A DNA stretch of 64,000 bases from Thermovorax subterraneus (GTDB taxonomy: Bacteria > Bacillota > Thermosediminibacteria > Thermosediminibacterales > Thermosediminibacteraceae), in assembly GCA_021608145.1 (NCBI GenBank), contig JAKIHM010000001.1:310001-374000 (forward strand). The letters are read 5' to 3'. Position 1 is the first letter of the stretch; each line of letters begins with the position of its first letter. Below the pieces are notes generated by a model that was not told the origin of the DNA, did no database searches, and saw only the letters and a program-made list of their open reading frames with translations. The position numbers and the translations under genes were made by a program. Below, piece after piece: positions 24,522-33,034 of this stretch.

Positions 24522-25838
24522 AGAGCCTTTTTTGCTTTTTACCTCTATCCTCCCGCTGTGCATCATTACTATTTCATTTGCTATTGCAAGTCCGAGTCCC
24601 CCGGCTCTTCTTTTGTCTTTGCTGAAAAAACGGTTGAAAATGTAGGGGAGGTCCCGTTCGTCGATGCCCGGGCCGTCGTCGCTTATTGAAATCACCGCCC
24701 ACTTCCCGTTTTGCTTTGAGGAGATGTAGATGTTCCCCGATGGGCCGGTGTGATTTACCGCGTTGATTATTATATTTGTAAAAGCTCTTTTCAAAAGTTC
24801 TTCGTCGCCGGCTGCTGCAATGTCGTCAAGGTCCGTGTGAATGGTTCTGTCTCCTTTCAGTATTTCGAGCTCCTTTAATATTCCTTCAAGTAAAATTTTG
24901 AGGTTTATCATTTTTAAGTTAAGTTTTATCCCGCCGGACTGGAGCTTTGAGAGTTCTAGAATTTCGTTAACGAGATTGTTAAGCTTATCCGATTCTTCTA
25001 TTATAGAATAAGAATATTCCTTTACCTCTTCGCTATTTAGTATCCCGTCGTAGATGGCTTCGGCGTAACTTTTTATGATGCTTATGGGAGTCCTGAGTTC
25101 ATGGGTGGTGTTGGCGATAAAATCCCGGCGCAGGTTTTCGTAATTTTTCAGGCTTTTGGCAAGCTCGTTTATGGTTTGGGCGAGCTCTCCTATTTCATCC
25201 CGGTTTTCGACGGATATTCGGACATCGTAATTGCCGCTTGATATTTCCTTTGCCGCTCCGGTGATTTTTAATATAGGCCTTGTGAAGGAGTTGCTCAGAA
25301 GGTACGCACCTGCAAAGGAAACGGCAGAGGCGATTAAAAAAAGCGCGAGAATATTTTTCATGGTGTTTTTCACTTCGCTTTTGATTCCAGAAAGAGGGCT
25401 GTGGATGAAAATTGCGGCTATGACCTTATCGTCTTTTTTAGCCGGGAAACCCAGTGTGCTTACCGTGCTCCGCTGAAAATTTCTCTGGTCCGTCCGGTAA
25501 ACCGTCCTGCCCGATAGCACCTCACCCAGAATTTCTCGTTCCGTACGGGCTGTCCTTCCGAACATTAACCTGCCGTAGGATTCCATCAATGTGCCGGATG
25601 AGTCGTAAACGGATACCCTGCCGTTTATTGAAGCGGCTATCTGTTCTGCAAGGTATTGGTAATTGCGGTTGCTAGTTATGTATTTTGATATCTCGGCGGC
25701 ATAGCTTTCCATGCTTTGTTTAAGACTCCCGGAAAACCCTCTTTCGATTATATTCCCCTGGAGGATAAAAGTGGCGACAAGTATAAGAAATACCATGGAA
25801 AATGTATAAAGGTAAAGTTTGACTTTTATACTTTTCAT
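24483..25838 (-). CDS. Sensor histidine kinase
   Basis: 451 residues. Transmembrane helices at about residues 7-28 and 160-180 flank an extracytoplasmic sensor region. Then come a HAMP domain, the HisKA box HELRTPISIIKSYAEAI with phospho-histidine, the N-box NAVNHT, the G1 box SDDGPGIDE and the G2 box GGLGLAIA. Its ATG overlaps the stop of the response-regulator gene (ATGA), so the pair is translationally coupled. The divergent DUF2680 gene is a likely target. The signal is unknown. Confidence 0.93.
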   Translation of the reverse strand: MKSIKVKLYLYTFSMVFLILVATFILQGNIIERGFSGSLKQSMESYAAEISKYITSNRNYQYLAEQIAASINGRVSVYDSSGTLMESYGRLMFGRTARTEREILGEVLSGRTVYRTDQRNFQRSTVSTLGFPAKKDDKVIAAIFIHSPLSGIKSEVKNTMKNILALFLIASAVSFAGAYLLSNSFTRPILKITGAAKEISSGNYDVRISVENRDEIGELAQTINELAKSLKNYENLRRDFIANTTHELRTPISIIKSYAEAIYDGILNSEEVKEYSYSIIEESDKLNNLVNEILELSKLQSGGIKLNLKMINLKILLEGILKELEILKGDRTIHTDLDDIAAAGDEELLKRAFTNIIINAVNHTGPSGNIYISSKQNGKWAVISISDDGPGIDERDLPYIFNRFFSKDKRRAGGLGLAIANEIVMMHSGRIEVKSKKGSGSVFMVILPSVP

Positions 25839-26488
25839 GAGCCCACCTCAAATTTGTAGCCGTATCCCCTCACGGTCTTGATATAATCGCGGGCATCGCC
25901 CAGCTTTTCCCTGAGGTTTTTTATGTGGGCGTCCACCGTCCTGTAGTCGCCGAAAAAGTCGTATCCCCAGACTCCGTTTAAAAGCTGTTCCCTGGAAAGG
26001 GCGATGTTCGGGCGTTCATAAAGGTAAAGCAGAAGCTCGTATTCCTTTTGCGTAAGCGATATTTTTTCGCCTTTTACGTATACTTCTCTTGCTGCTTTAT
26101 CTATTTGAAGATTATCGGCGGTTATTTTTTTACCGGTCCTTTTTAGTATGGCCTTTACGCGGGCGACGATTTCCTTCGGGCTTACCGGCTTTACCACGTA
26201 ATCGTCAGCACCCAGGTCGAAACCGAATATTTTGTCTTCATCTTCGCCGCGGGCGGTTAGCATGATTACGGGCGTTTCACCTTTTTCCCTTATCCTCCGC
26301 AGTACGCTCCAACCGTCTTTCTTTGGAAGCATTACGTCCAAAATGACGAGGGAATGGTCGACCGGTTGAAATTTTTCAACGGCTTCCTCGCCATCGGCGG
26401 CTTCTTCGACTTCGAAGCCTTCTCTTTCCAGATAAAGCTTGAGGACCTTTCGGAGTTTTTCTTCATCCTCGACCAGAAGTATTTTCAT
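25835..26488 (-). CDS. OmpR/PhoB-family response regulator
   Basis: 217 residues from ATG 26488, eight bases after AAGGAG; an upstream in-frame ATG at 26548 has no ribosome site. The receiver domain starts MKILLVEDEEKL, with the phospho-aspartate in VILDVMLPKKDGW and the conserved lysine in DYVVKPVSP. The C-terminal winged helix has SLTQKEYELLLYLYE and YRTVDAHIKNLREKLG then TVRGYGYKFEV. Partner of the following kinase. The 11-bp tandem repeats between this gene and the divergent DUF2680 gene are a good candidate binding site. Confidence 0.93.
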   Translation of the reverse strand: MKILLVEDEEKLRKVLKLYLEREGFEVEEAADGEEAVEKFQPVDHSLVILDVMLPKKDGWSVLRRIREKGETPVIMLTARGEDEDKIFGFDLGADDYVVKPVSPKEIVARVKAILKRTGKKITADNLQIDKAAREVYVKGEKISLTQKEYELLLYLYERPNIALSREQLLNGVWGYDFFGDYRTVDAHIKNLREKLGDARDYIKTVRGYGYKFEVGS

Positions 26489-26540
26489 GTAGAACACTCC
26501 TTCGATAAGGAGAAATTTCTTTAAGAAAATTTTATCATTT

Positions 26541-26584
26541 TTCATCAAAGCTTCACAATCCCTTTATTTTTGATTCACAAAAAG
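26541..26584. promoter_or_regulatory. Four 11-bp direct repeats, probable response-regulator site
   Basis: Units begin at 26541 (TTCATCA), 26552 (TTCACAA), 26563 (TTTATTT, degenerate) and 26574 (TTCACAA), exactly 11 bp apart. PhoB/OmpR-type regulators typically bind tandem repeats with 11-bp spacing. The site lies between the divergent regulator and DUF2680 genes and could control both. No binding has been shown. Confidence 0.55.
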
Positions 26585-26637
26585 GGTTTAATATTAAAAA
26601 TGTAAAGAGAAAAAAATTTTTTTTGGAGGTGTCTTTT

Positions 26638-27150
26638 ATGAAAAAGAAAATCGTTGTTTTGCTTGCGGCGCTCTTGATTTTTGGGATAGCAAGCACGGTG
26701 GTCCTGGCGGCATCCGATTCGGTGACGATAACTTCCACACAGAATAATTCGCCTGCTGCCGCAAATAGGGCCAGAGGATACGGTGCTCAGTTCATGGCAT
26801 CGGTGGTTTCGAAAATTACGGGACTTTCGTTGGAAGAAGTGCTGGAACTCAGGGCTCAGGGACAAAATTTCTATCAAATAGCCGTTTCCAAAGGCATTAG
26901 CGCAGAAGAGTTTAAAGAAGCAGTTTATGAAGAAAAGGCAGCGCTAGTGGACGAAAGGGTAAAGGAAGGTTATATTACGCAGGAGCAAGCTCAGGTCATT
27001 AAGGAAAATATGAGGGAAAGAATAAATAATTGCAACGGTCTTGGCAACCAAAATGGCTATCGAAATGGCCTTGGAATTTTCAGCAGGCGGTATCAAAGAG
27101 GGAACGGCAACGGCTTCGGTAGTGGAAGAGCCCAATTCGGACAAAATTGA
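26638..27150 (+). CDS. Secreted DUF2680-family protein
   Basis: 170 residues from ATG 26638, after GGAGGTGTC. The signal peptide MKKKIVVLLAALLIFGIAST is probably cleaved near VVLAA-SD. The mature part has two small helical repeats (KITGLSLEEVLELRAQGQNF and ERVKEGYITQEQAQVIKENM), the DUF2680 pattern found in exported Firmicute proteins. A Gly/Asn/Arg-rich tail (GNQNGYRNG...GNGNGFGSGR) follows. Function is unknown. It is divergent from a two-component system and is a likely target of it, perhaps in envelope stress. Confidence 0.75.
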   Translation: MKKKIVVLLAALLIFGIASTVVLAASDSVTITSTQNNSPAAANRARGYGAQFMASVVSKITGLSLEEVLELRAQGQNFYQIAVSKGISAEEFKEAVYEEKAALVDERVKEGYITQEQAQVIKENMRERINNCNGLGNQNGYRNGLGIFSRRYQRGNGNGFGSGRAQFGQN

Positions 27151-27176
27151 AAATATGGGTTAACATTGAGAATCTA

Positions 27177-27205
27177 GCCGCGCGATTTTGCGCGGCGTTA
27201 TTTTT
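27177..27205 (+). terminator. Terminator of the DUF2680 gene
   Basis: GCCGCGC, loop, GCGCGGC, then GTTATTTTT. The same stem recurs at several other gene ends in the window. Confidence 0.8.
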
Positions 27206-27223
27206 GTGTGCCAGGTGTTGGCG

Positions 27224-27272
27224 AAAAATACAAAGTATACTTATCATTTTGTTGATAAAAATACAAAGTATA
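27224..27272 (+). repeat. Direct repeat AAAAATACAAAGTATA, two copies
   Basis: Identical 16-mers at 27224-27239 and 27257-27272, start-to-start spacing 33 bp, with TTATCA...TTGATAA inverted between them. They lie immediately ahead of the ATPase relic and probably formed its operator. Confidence 0.6.
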
Positions 27273-27284
27273 GATTATAATATT

Positions 27285-27449
27285 GCGAGCTCATTCAGGC
27301 GGAAGAACGTCCCCGTGCCAATCTGATTTATTTAAGTTATCCGGTTGAGCTTGGTGGCAAAAAGATGTTGAAAGCCAAGCCAAAGGTATACATCGCCGAT
27401 GCGGCAATTATGCTGAAAGGGAAAAGATTAGGAACTAATATTGCATAAT
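27285..27449 (+). pseudogene. C-terminal relic of a DUF4143-type ATPase
   Basis: One frame reads ERPRANLIYLSYPVELGGKK followed by KPKVYIADAAIMLKGKRLG and a stop at 27447-27449. SYPV...GKK...KPK-x-Y-I-A-D-A-A is the pattern of DUF4143 domains at the C-terminus of single-strand ATPases (AAA_14). The ATPase core is missing and the domain is shortened. It is another decayed member of the ATPase group seen at 4-11 kb. Confidence 0.5.
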
Positions 27450-27456
27450 GCAACAT
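27439..27456 (+). promoter_or_regulatory. Possible activator site upstream of pdxA2
   Basis: TATTGC-ATAA-TGCAACAT also contains the near-palindrome TTGCATAATGCAA. It recurs as TATTGC-TAAT-TGCAACAT at 30693-30710 ahead of the kinase operon. Both copies sit upstream of sigma-54 promoters at distances that differ by 10 bp, about one helical turn. Confidence 0.5.
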
Positions 27457-27493
27457 CTTTAATGTGAATAAGCGTATTTAGGGAATTTTATGG

Positions 27494-27510
27494 TTGGCAT
27501 AAATTTTGCT
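27494..27510 (+). promoter_or_regulatory. Sigma-54 (-24/-12) promoter of pdxA2
   Basis: TTGGCATAAATTTTGCT has GG (27496-27497) and GC (27508-27509) at the required 12-bp distance. No competing sigma-A promoter is obvious before the gene at 27579. Confidence 0.8.
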
Positions 27511-27578
27511 TTGTTTGGGTTATGCTAGGAATTGTTTGATAAAATTTTTTATAAATCATAGAAAGGGGAAAACAAGAA

Positions 27579-28616
27579 ATGAAACCTGTAATCGGGATAA
27601 CGATGGGCGATCCTGCAGGGATAGGGCCTGAAATAGCCATAAAAGCCTTGGCGAGGGAAGAAATTTACAAGGAGTGCATTCCCGTTGTCATCGGAGATTA
27701 CGAGGCTCTGAAAGATGCGAATGAATTTACGAATTTACATTTGACGCTTCGTGAAATAACCGATGTGAGTGAAGCTAAGGGAATTTACAAGACGGTAGAC
27801 TACATTAATCTAAACCTTTTAAAACCGGGGAGCTGGGAATACAAAAAAGTAAGCGCCACTTGCGGTAATGCTGCTTTTAATTACGTTAAAAAGGCCATAG
27901 AGCTGGCTTTGGAAAATAAGATACATGCAGTAGTAACAGGGCCGATAAGTAAGGAAGCCATAAATTTGGCCGGCTACCATTATTCGGGTCATACCGAAAT
28001 ATTTGCCGATTTAACGAATACGAAAGAATATGCCATGATGCTGGCAAACGACAATTTGAAGGTTGTCCACGTGACGACGCACGTTTCTTTGCGAAAAGCC
28101 TGCGATTTGATAACGAAAGAACGGGTGTATAAGGTAATAAGGCTTGCCCACGATGCGATGAAGATGCTGGATGTGGAAAGCCCCCGCATTGCGGTTGCGG
28201 GGTTGAACCCGCATAGTTCAGAAAATGGCCTTTTTGGCGACGAGGAAGAAAAGTATATAATCCCCGCCATTGAGGAGGCAAAAAAAGAAGGCATCGATGT
28301 TGAAGGCCCGGTGCCGCCGGATACCGTATTTGTAAAGGCGCTGTCGGGTCAGTACGATGTGGTCGTGGCGATGTATCACGATCAAGGGCACATTCCGGTT
28401 AAATTGACGGGATTTAAGATTGACGCGAACACTGGAAGGTTTACCGAGGTAAAAGGGATAAATTGTACACTTGGACTTCCTATAATCCGCACATCAGTCG
28501 ACCACGGGACGGCGTTTGGAAAAGCAGGAGAGGGAAGGGCAAACGAGGAAAGTTTGGTAGATGCCATTAAGATGGCGGTAAAGATGGCAAGGTACAAGTT
28601 CGGCATGAAAGATTAA
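27579..28616 (+). CDS. pdxA2: 4-phosphoerythronate/threonate dehydrogenase PdxA2 (PdxA family)
   Basis: 345 residues, ATG 27579 after AAAGGGG. It opens IGITMGDPAGIGPEIAIKAL, the PdxA signature. Metal-binding histidines appear in YHYSGHTEIFADL and in VAMYHDQGHIPVKL, with NPHSSENGLFG and DHGTAFGKAG. PdxA2-type enzymes oxidise and decarboxylate D-threonate 4-phosphate or D-erythronate 4-phosphate to DHAP. They work with DUF1537 kinases, and such a kinase lies at 30826. A role in vitamin B6 synthesis is less likely in this setting. Expression is apparently sigma-54 dependent, and the gene has its own terminator. Confidence 0.88.
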   Translation: MKPVIGITMGDPAGIGPEIAIKALAREEIYKECIPVVIGDYEALKDANEFTNLHLTLREITDVSEAKGIYKTVDYINLNLLKPGSWEYKKVSATCGNAAFNYVKKAIELALENKIHAVVTGPISKEAINLAGYHYSGHTEIFADLTNTKEYAMMLANDNLKVVHVTTHVSLRKACDLITKERVYKVIRLAHDAMKMLDVESPRIAVAGLNPHSSENGLFGDEEEKYIIPAIEEAKKEGIDVEGPVPPDTVFVKALSGQYDVVVAMYHDQGHIPVKLTGFKIDANTGRFTEVKGINCTLGLPIIRTSVDHGTAFGKAGEGRANEESLVDAIKMAVKMARYKFGMKD

Positions 28617-28631
28617 AAAATAGATTTCATG

Positions 28632-28657
28632 AAACCCCTTGTTGGGGTTTTATTTTT
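28632..28657 (+). terminator. Terminator of pdxA2
   Basis: AAACCCC, five-base loop, GGGGTTT and a T-rich tail. Confidence 0.85.
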
Positions 28658-28747
28658 TGAAAGGATTTTTTAAGGGCGGTGAAGAAGATAGAAATAAGTA
28701 AAAAATTTGATGATTAAACTGGAAAACTGTGTGTGGGGGGGAAGCTT

Positions 28748-30661
28748 TTGAGGAACGAAGAAAATGCCATTTTATTAATTGCGCCTCATAAAAAACTTAA
28801 AATTATAGCAGAAGATGTAATAAGAGAACACAAATTTAACGTCAAAGTAGTAGAAGGTAACTTATTGGAAGGCGTGAAGTTAGCTAAATACTATGAAGAG
28901 AATGGTACTGAAGTAATAATCAGCAGGGGAGGAACTTATAAATTAATAAAAGATTCTGTTAGTATACCAGTTGTAGAAATACAAGTAAGTGCTTATGATA
29001 TACTTAGAGCATTGAAGAAGTATTTCAAATCCAGACATCCGATAGGTGTAATTGGTTATGAGAATGTAATTTTTGGGATTGATACGCTGGCGGATGTTCT
29101 AGGCCTTGATTTAATTTCGGTAGTTGTGAGAGACGAGAAAGCAGCTTATAAACAGATATTGGAAATAACTTCTCAGGGAGTTAGAAATTTTATTGGGGAT
29201 ACTATAGGAATAGAATTGGTAGCTCAAATGGGTTTTAATGGTAGTTTGATAGAATCAGGGAAAGAGGCTATTTTTTCGTCTATAAATGAGGCACGTCGAG
29301 TTCTTAATATAAGGAGGAAAGAAAGAGAGAGAGCAGAAAGGTTTAGAGTTATCATGGACTTTATTCGTGATGGGATTGTGGCAGTTGACGAAAATGGAAA
29401 CATTACTATTTATAACAATTCAGCTAGGGAAATTTTTAAAAAAGAGGAATCGGAAGTAAAAAAGGATCATTTAGATTTTATTAAATTTACCAAGATAAAG
29501 GAAGTTTTGGAAACAGGTGAAATGCAAATAGGAGAACTACAAAGGATAAACGATGATACAATAGTAGTAGCAAATAGAGTTCCTATAATTGTAGATGGCA
29601 AAATAAAAGGGGTAGTTGCTACTTATCAAGATGTTACTCAAATACAAAAAATGGAGCAAAAAATTCGTAAAGAATTACAGCAAAAAGGCTTGCAGGCAAA
29701 GTATCATTTTGAAGATATAGTTCACAGAAGTAAGGTAATGGAAGACACGATAAAAAGGGCAAAGAAATATGCAAAAATTGATTCTACTACTGTGCTTATT
29801 TTAGGTGAGAGTGGAACAGGAAAAGAACTATTTGCACATAGTATTCATAATGAAAGCCCAAGGGCTAAGGGACCTTTTGTGGCAATAAATTGTGCAGCTC
29901 TTCCAGAGAGTTTGCTCGAAAGTGAGCTTTTTGGTTATGCTGAAGGTGCTTTTACAGGGGCTAAACGTGGAGGGAAAATGGGCCTTTTTGAGATGGCACA
30001 TAGAGGGACTATATTTCTTGACGAAATAGGGGATATGCCTTTAAACCTCCAAGCAAGATTGTTGAGAGTTATTCAAGAAAAGGAAGTCATGAGGTTAGGC
30101 GATGATAGGATCATTCCCGTGGATGTAAGGATTATTGCTTCTACTAACAGGAATTTGGAAGAGGCTGTTGAAAAGGGGCTTTTTAGAAGTGACCTATATT
30201 ATAGGTTGAATATATTGAGATTAGAAATACCACCTTTAAGGGAGAGAAAAGAAGATATTCCACTTTTAGTAGATATTTATATAAAAAAATATGCAAAAAG
30301 TATGCGAAAATGTGTTAAAGGAATTACGGTAGAAGCCTTAGAATACCTAAAAGGATTAGATTATCCAGGAAATGTAAGAGAACTTAGGGGCATAATTGAA
30401 AGGGCTGTAGCGATTACAGACAGTGAATATATAGATATTGATGATATAAAAGTCTCAGATAATAAAGCACAAGCGAAACATGCAGAAGTATCGGGAGATT
30501 TATTCAATGTGGGTTCTTTAAAAGAATTAGAGGAATATGCGATAAAAAAGGCATTGGAAGCAGCAGGGAACAATATTACTAAAGCGGCAAAAATTTTAGG
30601 AGTTGATAGAACTACGATATGGAGAAAAGTAAAAAAAATGAGCCTTAAAAGAGATGTATAA
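28748..30661 (+). CDS. Sigma-54-dependent activator with PrpR_N and PAS domains
   Basis: 637 residues if started at TTG 28748, seven bases after a G-rich ribosome site; GTG 28733 is also in frame. The N-terminal PrpR_N sensor domain (about residues 1-190) and a PAS domain (about 205-310) precede the AAA+ core. The core has Walker [16 protein letters not shown], the sigma-54 loop [10 protein letters not shown], Walker [12 protein letters not shown] and [12 protein letters not shown] Fis-type helix-turn-helix ends the protein ([20 protein letters not shown]). It sits between two genes with -24/-12 promoters and is their evident activator. The ligand is probably a short-chain hydroxy or sugar acid. 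Confidence 0.92.
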   Translation: MRNEENAILLIAPHKKLKIIAEDVIREHKFNVKVVEGNLLEGVKLAKYYEENGTEVIISRGGTYKLIKDSVSIPVVEIQVSAYDILRALKKYFKSRHPIGVIGYENVIFGIDTLADVLGLDLISVVVRDEKAAYKQILEITSQGVRNFIGDTIGIELVAQMGFNGSLIESGKEAIFSSINEARRVLNIRRKERERAERFRVIMDFIRDGIVAVDENGNITIYNNSAREIFKKEESEVKKDHLDFIKFTKIKEVLETGEMQIGELQRINDDTIVVANRVPIIVDGKIKGVVATYQDVTQIQKMEQKIRKELQQKGLQAKYHFEDIVHRSKVMEDTIKRAKKYAKIDSTTVLILGESGTGKELFAHSIHNESPRAKGPFVAINCAALPESLLESELFGYAEGAFTGAKRGGKMGLFEMAHRGTIFLDEIGDMPLNLQARLLRVIQEKEVMRLGDDRIIPVDVRIIASTNRNLEEAVEKGLFRSDLYYRLNILRLEIPPLRERKEDIPLLVDIYIKKYAKSMRKCVKGITVEALEYLKGLDYPGNVRELRGIIERAVAITDSEYIDIDDIKVSDNKAQAKHAEVSGDLFNVGSLKELEEYAIKKALEAAGNNITKAAKILGVDRTTIWRKVKKMSLKRDV

Positions 30662-30670
30662 AACAATAAA

Positions 30671-30720
30671 TGTTGCAATTAACAACAGATACTATTGCTA
30701 ATTGCAACATTTATTGTTTT
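30671..30720 (+). terminator. Terminator of the activator gene, possibly also an activator site
   Basis: TGTTGCAATTA (30671-30681) and TAATTGCAACA (30699-30709) form a perfect 11-bp stem followed by TTATTGTTTTTTT. The 3' arm is part of the motif shared with the region upstream of pdxA2, so the sequence may serve two purposes. Confidence 0.65.
30693..30710 (+). promoter_or_regulatory. Possible activator site upstream of the kinase operon
   Basis: TATTGC-TAAT-TGCAACAT, matching 27439-27456 outside the central four bases. It is centred about 51 bp upstream of the -12 element, against about 61 bp for the pdxA2 copy. Confidence 0.5.
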
Positions 30721-30737
30721 TTTATTTGAATTTTTTA

Positions 30738-30754
30738 TTGGCATGACATTTGCT
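30738..30754 (+). promoter_or_regulatory. Sigma-54 (-24/-12) promoter of the kinase operon
   Basis: TTGGCATGACATTTGCT carries GG at 30740-30741 and GC at 30752-30753, the exact 12-bp spacing. The first gene begins 72 bp downstream. Confidence 0.82.
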
Positions 30755-30825
30755 TTATATAAATTGACAAAGTTTAGTGTAAAACAAATTATTGAGTAAA
30801 TTAAAATAGAATTAGGTGGTTAAAG

Positions 30826-32091
30826 GTGGCAAAGTTATGCATTATTGCGGATGACCTAACAGGCGCTACTGATACCGGAGTACAATTTAGTAAATATGGA
30901 ATACCGACAGCAGTGGTATTTAATTGTAAGGACCTAAATAATTTAGATTCTACAATTGAAGTAGTTGCGGTAAATACTGAAACAAGGAAAATGAGCAAAA
31001 AAATGGCCTACGCAAAAATAAAAAGCACGCTTAATATATTAAAACAAATGGGTTACCCAATATTTTACAAGAAGATTGATTCCACTTTAAGGGGGAATCC
31101 TGACGTCGAGATAGAAGCAATGTTAGATGAATTTAATTCTGATTTGGCAATTGTAGTTCCAGCATTTCCTGCAAATGGGCGGATAGTAAAAGACGGTTAT
31201 TTGTATGTAAAAAGGATGGCCCAAAATGGTGAAGATATTTTACAAAAATTGTGTTATATTCCTGACGTGCTAAGAAGTCTAAATTCCCGGTGTATTTCAG
31301 TAATAGGTTTGAAAGAAGTTAGAAAAGGAGCCTCGAATATAAAATCAATAATAGAAAAATATAGAGGTCAAAATGGATGTGTATTAGTGTTTGATGCGGA
31401 AACAAACGACGACTTAAGAAATATTTCTGTTGCAATTGAAGATTACGTGCCGAGAGCAGTAATCGCCGCTTCGGCGGGGCTTGCTGAACAGATTCCAGCA
31501 AATTGGAAAATATTTACAAAATATATTAGTGAAAATTCAATGGCTGGCTCGATATTATTCCTTATCGGTACTCAAAATAAAGTTACTGCGGAACAAGTAG
31601 CTATACTTAAAGATAAAAGTTTTGTAAATGTGATTGAAATGAAATCAGATGTAGTGACAAGTGATCAAAAAGAAAACGAATTAAAAAGGGTAATTTTTGA
31701 AGCCCAGAAAAGTTTGTTAGAAGGTAAGGTAGCTGTTGTTGTAATAGACAGCTTGATGAAAAGGGAGAATGAAGATTATTATGAAGATATTTCGTCTAAA
31801 GAAGCTAAAATAATTTCTAAAAGTTTTGGTTATATAGCTAAGGCGCTTGTATCAAATGGCCTTGTGAAGAATTTAGTTGTTTCAGGAGGAGATACAGCAA
31901 TAAATGTTTTCAGGATGCTTAGAAGTAATGGCATCATTCTTGAAAATGAAATATTGCCAGGGATTCCGGTAGGTAGGGTGATTGGGAAAAGATTGAATAA
32001 TTTAAGAGTCATAACAAAAGCGGGAGGTTTTGGAAATAAAGATTCGTTCGTCGATATCATAGGGTTTCTGACGAAAAATAAAGAATACTAA
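30826..32091 (+). CDS. Four-carbon acid sugar kinase (DUF1537 family)
   Basis: 421 residues from GTG 30826, five bases after AGGTGGT. The N-terminal domain has IIADDLTGATDTGVQFSKYG and YKKIDSTLRGNPDVEIEA, and the C-terminal nucleotide-binding domain has VVSGGDTAINVFRML and ITKAGGFGNKDSFVDII. These are the diagnostic motifs of DtnK/DenK/OtnK kinases, which phosphorylate D-threonate, D-erythronate or 3-oxo-tetronate at C4. It leads an operon with an aldolase, an alcohol dehydrogenase, a TAXI transporter and a flavoprotein. pdxA2 is encoded separately under the same type of promoter. The exact acid is not evident from sequence. Confidence 0.88.
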   Translation: MAKLCIIADDLTGATDTGVQFSKYGIPTAVVFNCKDLNNLDSTIEVVAVNTETRKMSKKMAYAKIKSTLNILKQMGYPIFYKKIDSTLRGNPDVEIEAMLDEFNSDLAIVVPAFPANGRIVKDGYLYVKRMAQNGEDILQKLCYIPDVLRSLNSRCISVIGLKEVRKGASNIKSIIEKYRGQNGCVLVFDAETNDDLRNISVAIEDYVPRAVIAASAGLAEQIPANWKIFTKYISENSMAGSILFLIGTQNKVTAEQVAILKDKSFVNVIEMKSDVVTSDQKENELKRVIFEAQKSLLEGKVAVVVIDSLMKRENEDYYEDISSKEAKIISKSFGYIAKALVSNGLVKNLVVSGGDTAINVFRMLRSNGIILENEILPGIPVGRVIGKRLNNLRVITKAGGFGNKDSFVDIIGFLTKNKEY

Positions 32092-32140
32092 TTAAAGCAA
32101 TTCTAGAGTTATTCTTTATGAAGTGAGGGGAGGAATGGTT

Positions 32141-33034
32141 TTGTTTGAGCCAAAGGGAATTATAGTACCCATAGTTACTCCTATGAAAAGTGATGAAGAA
32201 ATAAATGAGGAGCAATTAAGATTTCAAGTAAACAGATTAATATCAAAAGGTGTGCATGGAATATTTTGTTTAGGGACTACAGGAGAGTTTTATGCATTAA
32301 CAGTTGAAGAAAAAATTAGGGTTATAGAAATAGTGGTGGATGAAGTAAAGAAGAGAGTACCGGTTTATGCCGGGACGGGGAGTATAAGCGTAAAAGAGAC
32401 TGTCTATTTGTCTAAGAAAGCTAAGGAATTAGGAGTCGATGCTTTATCGATTGTTTCGCCATATTATGTAGCTGTTTCCCAGGAAGATATATATAATTAT
32501 TTTGCAGAAATTGCTGAATCTATTGATTTACCTATAATACTTTATAATATACCTGCAAGAACAGGGAACAACATAGATTATAAGACCGTAGCAAAATTAG
32601 TAGTTAATTATAAGAATATTGTTGGAATAAAAGATAGTAGTGGAAACTTTGACAATACGCTAAGATATATTGAAGATACAGGCCAAAAAATTGCAGTATT
32701 AGCTGGCAATGATTCACTTATATTGTGGACATTAATTGCAGGAGGGCAGGGAGCTGTAGCTGGAACTGCCAACTTATTCCCGGAAATTGTGGTTGGTATT
32801 TATAATTTATGGAGGGAAGGGAATATATCGGAAGCGAATGAACTTCAGAAAAAATTGAGGCCAATCAGGGATGCCATGAAAATGGGTAATCCGAATTCGG
32901 TGTTGAAAAGGGCAATGAATTTATTGGGATACAATGTTGGGCCTGCAAGAAGACCGGTAACAGGTCTTAATGAAAAGATTGATGAAGAATTGGAAAGGGT
33001 ATTGAAATTATATAAGAAGGAGGAAGAACAATGA
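32141..33034 (+). CDS. DHDPS/NAL-family 2-oxo acid aldolase
   Basis: 297 residues from TTG 32141, seven bases after GGGGAGG; ATG 32135 abuts the ribosome site. Class I aldolase motifs: LGTTGEFYALTVEEK, the tyrosine in IILYNIPARTG, and the Schiff-base lysine in IVGIKDSSGNF. It belongs to the DapA/N-acetylneuraminate lyase superfamily. The catabolic neighbours argue for a pyruvate-dependent aldolase or a 2-keto-3-deoxy-acid lyase instead of lysine synthesis. It overlaps the following gene by 4 bp, so aldehyde released here could pass directly to the alcohol dehydrogenase. The substrate is inferred. Confidence 0.85.
   Translation: MFEPKGIIVPIVTPMKSDEEINEEQLRFQVNRLISKGVHGIFCLGTTGEFYALTVEEKIRVIEIVVDEVKKRVPVYAGTGSISVKETVYLSKKAKELGVDALSIVSPYYVAVSQEDIYNYFAEIAESIDLPIILYNIPARTGNNIDYKTVAKLVVNYKNIVGIKDSSGNFDNTLRYIEDTGQKIAVLAGNDSLILWTLIAGGQGAVAGTANLFPEIVVGIYNLWREGNISEANELQKKLRPIRDAMKMGNPNSVLKRAMNLLGYNVGPARRPVTGLNEKIDEELERVLKLYKKEEEQ

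Noticed and set aside
27579-28616. Assignment of the PdxA-family gene to vitamin B6 synthesis
   Set aside because: Sigma-54 control and the neighbouring DUF1537 kinase favour the PdxA2 catabolic subgroup.
32141-33034. Assignment as lysine-pathway DapA
   Set aside because: Placed in a catabolic operon and translationally coupled to an alcohol dehydrogenase; no lysine genes nearby.
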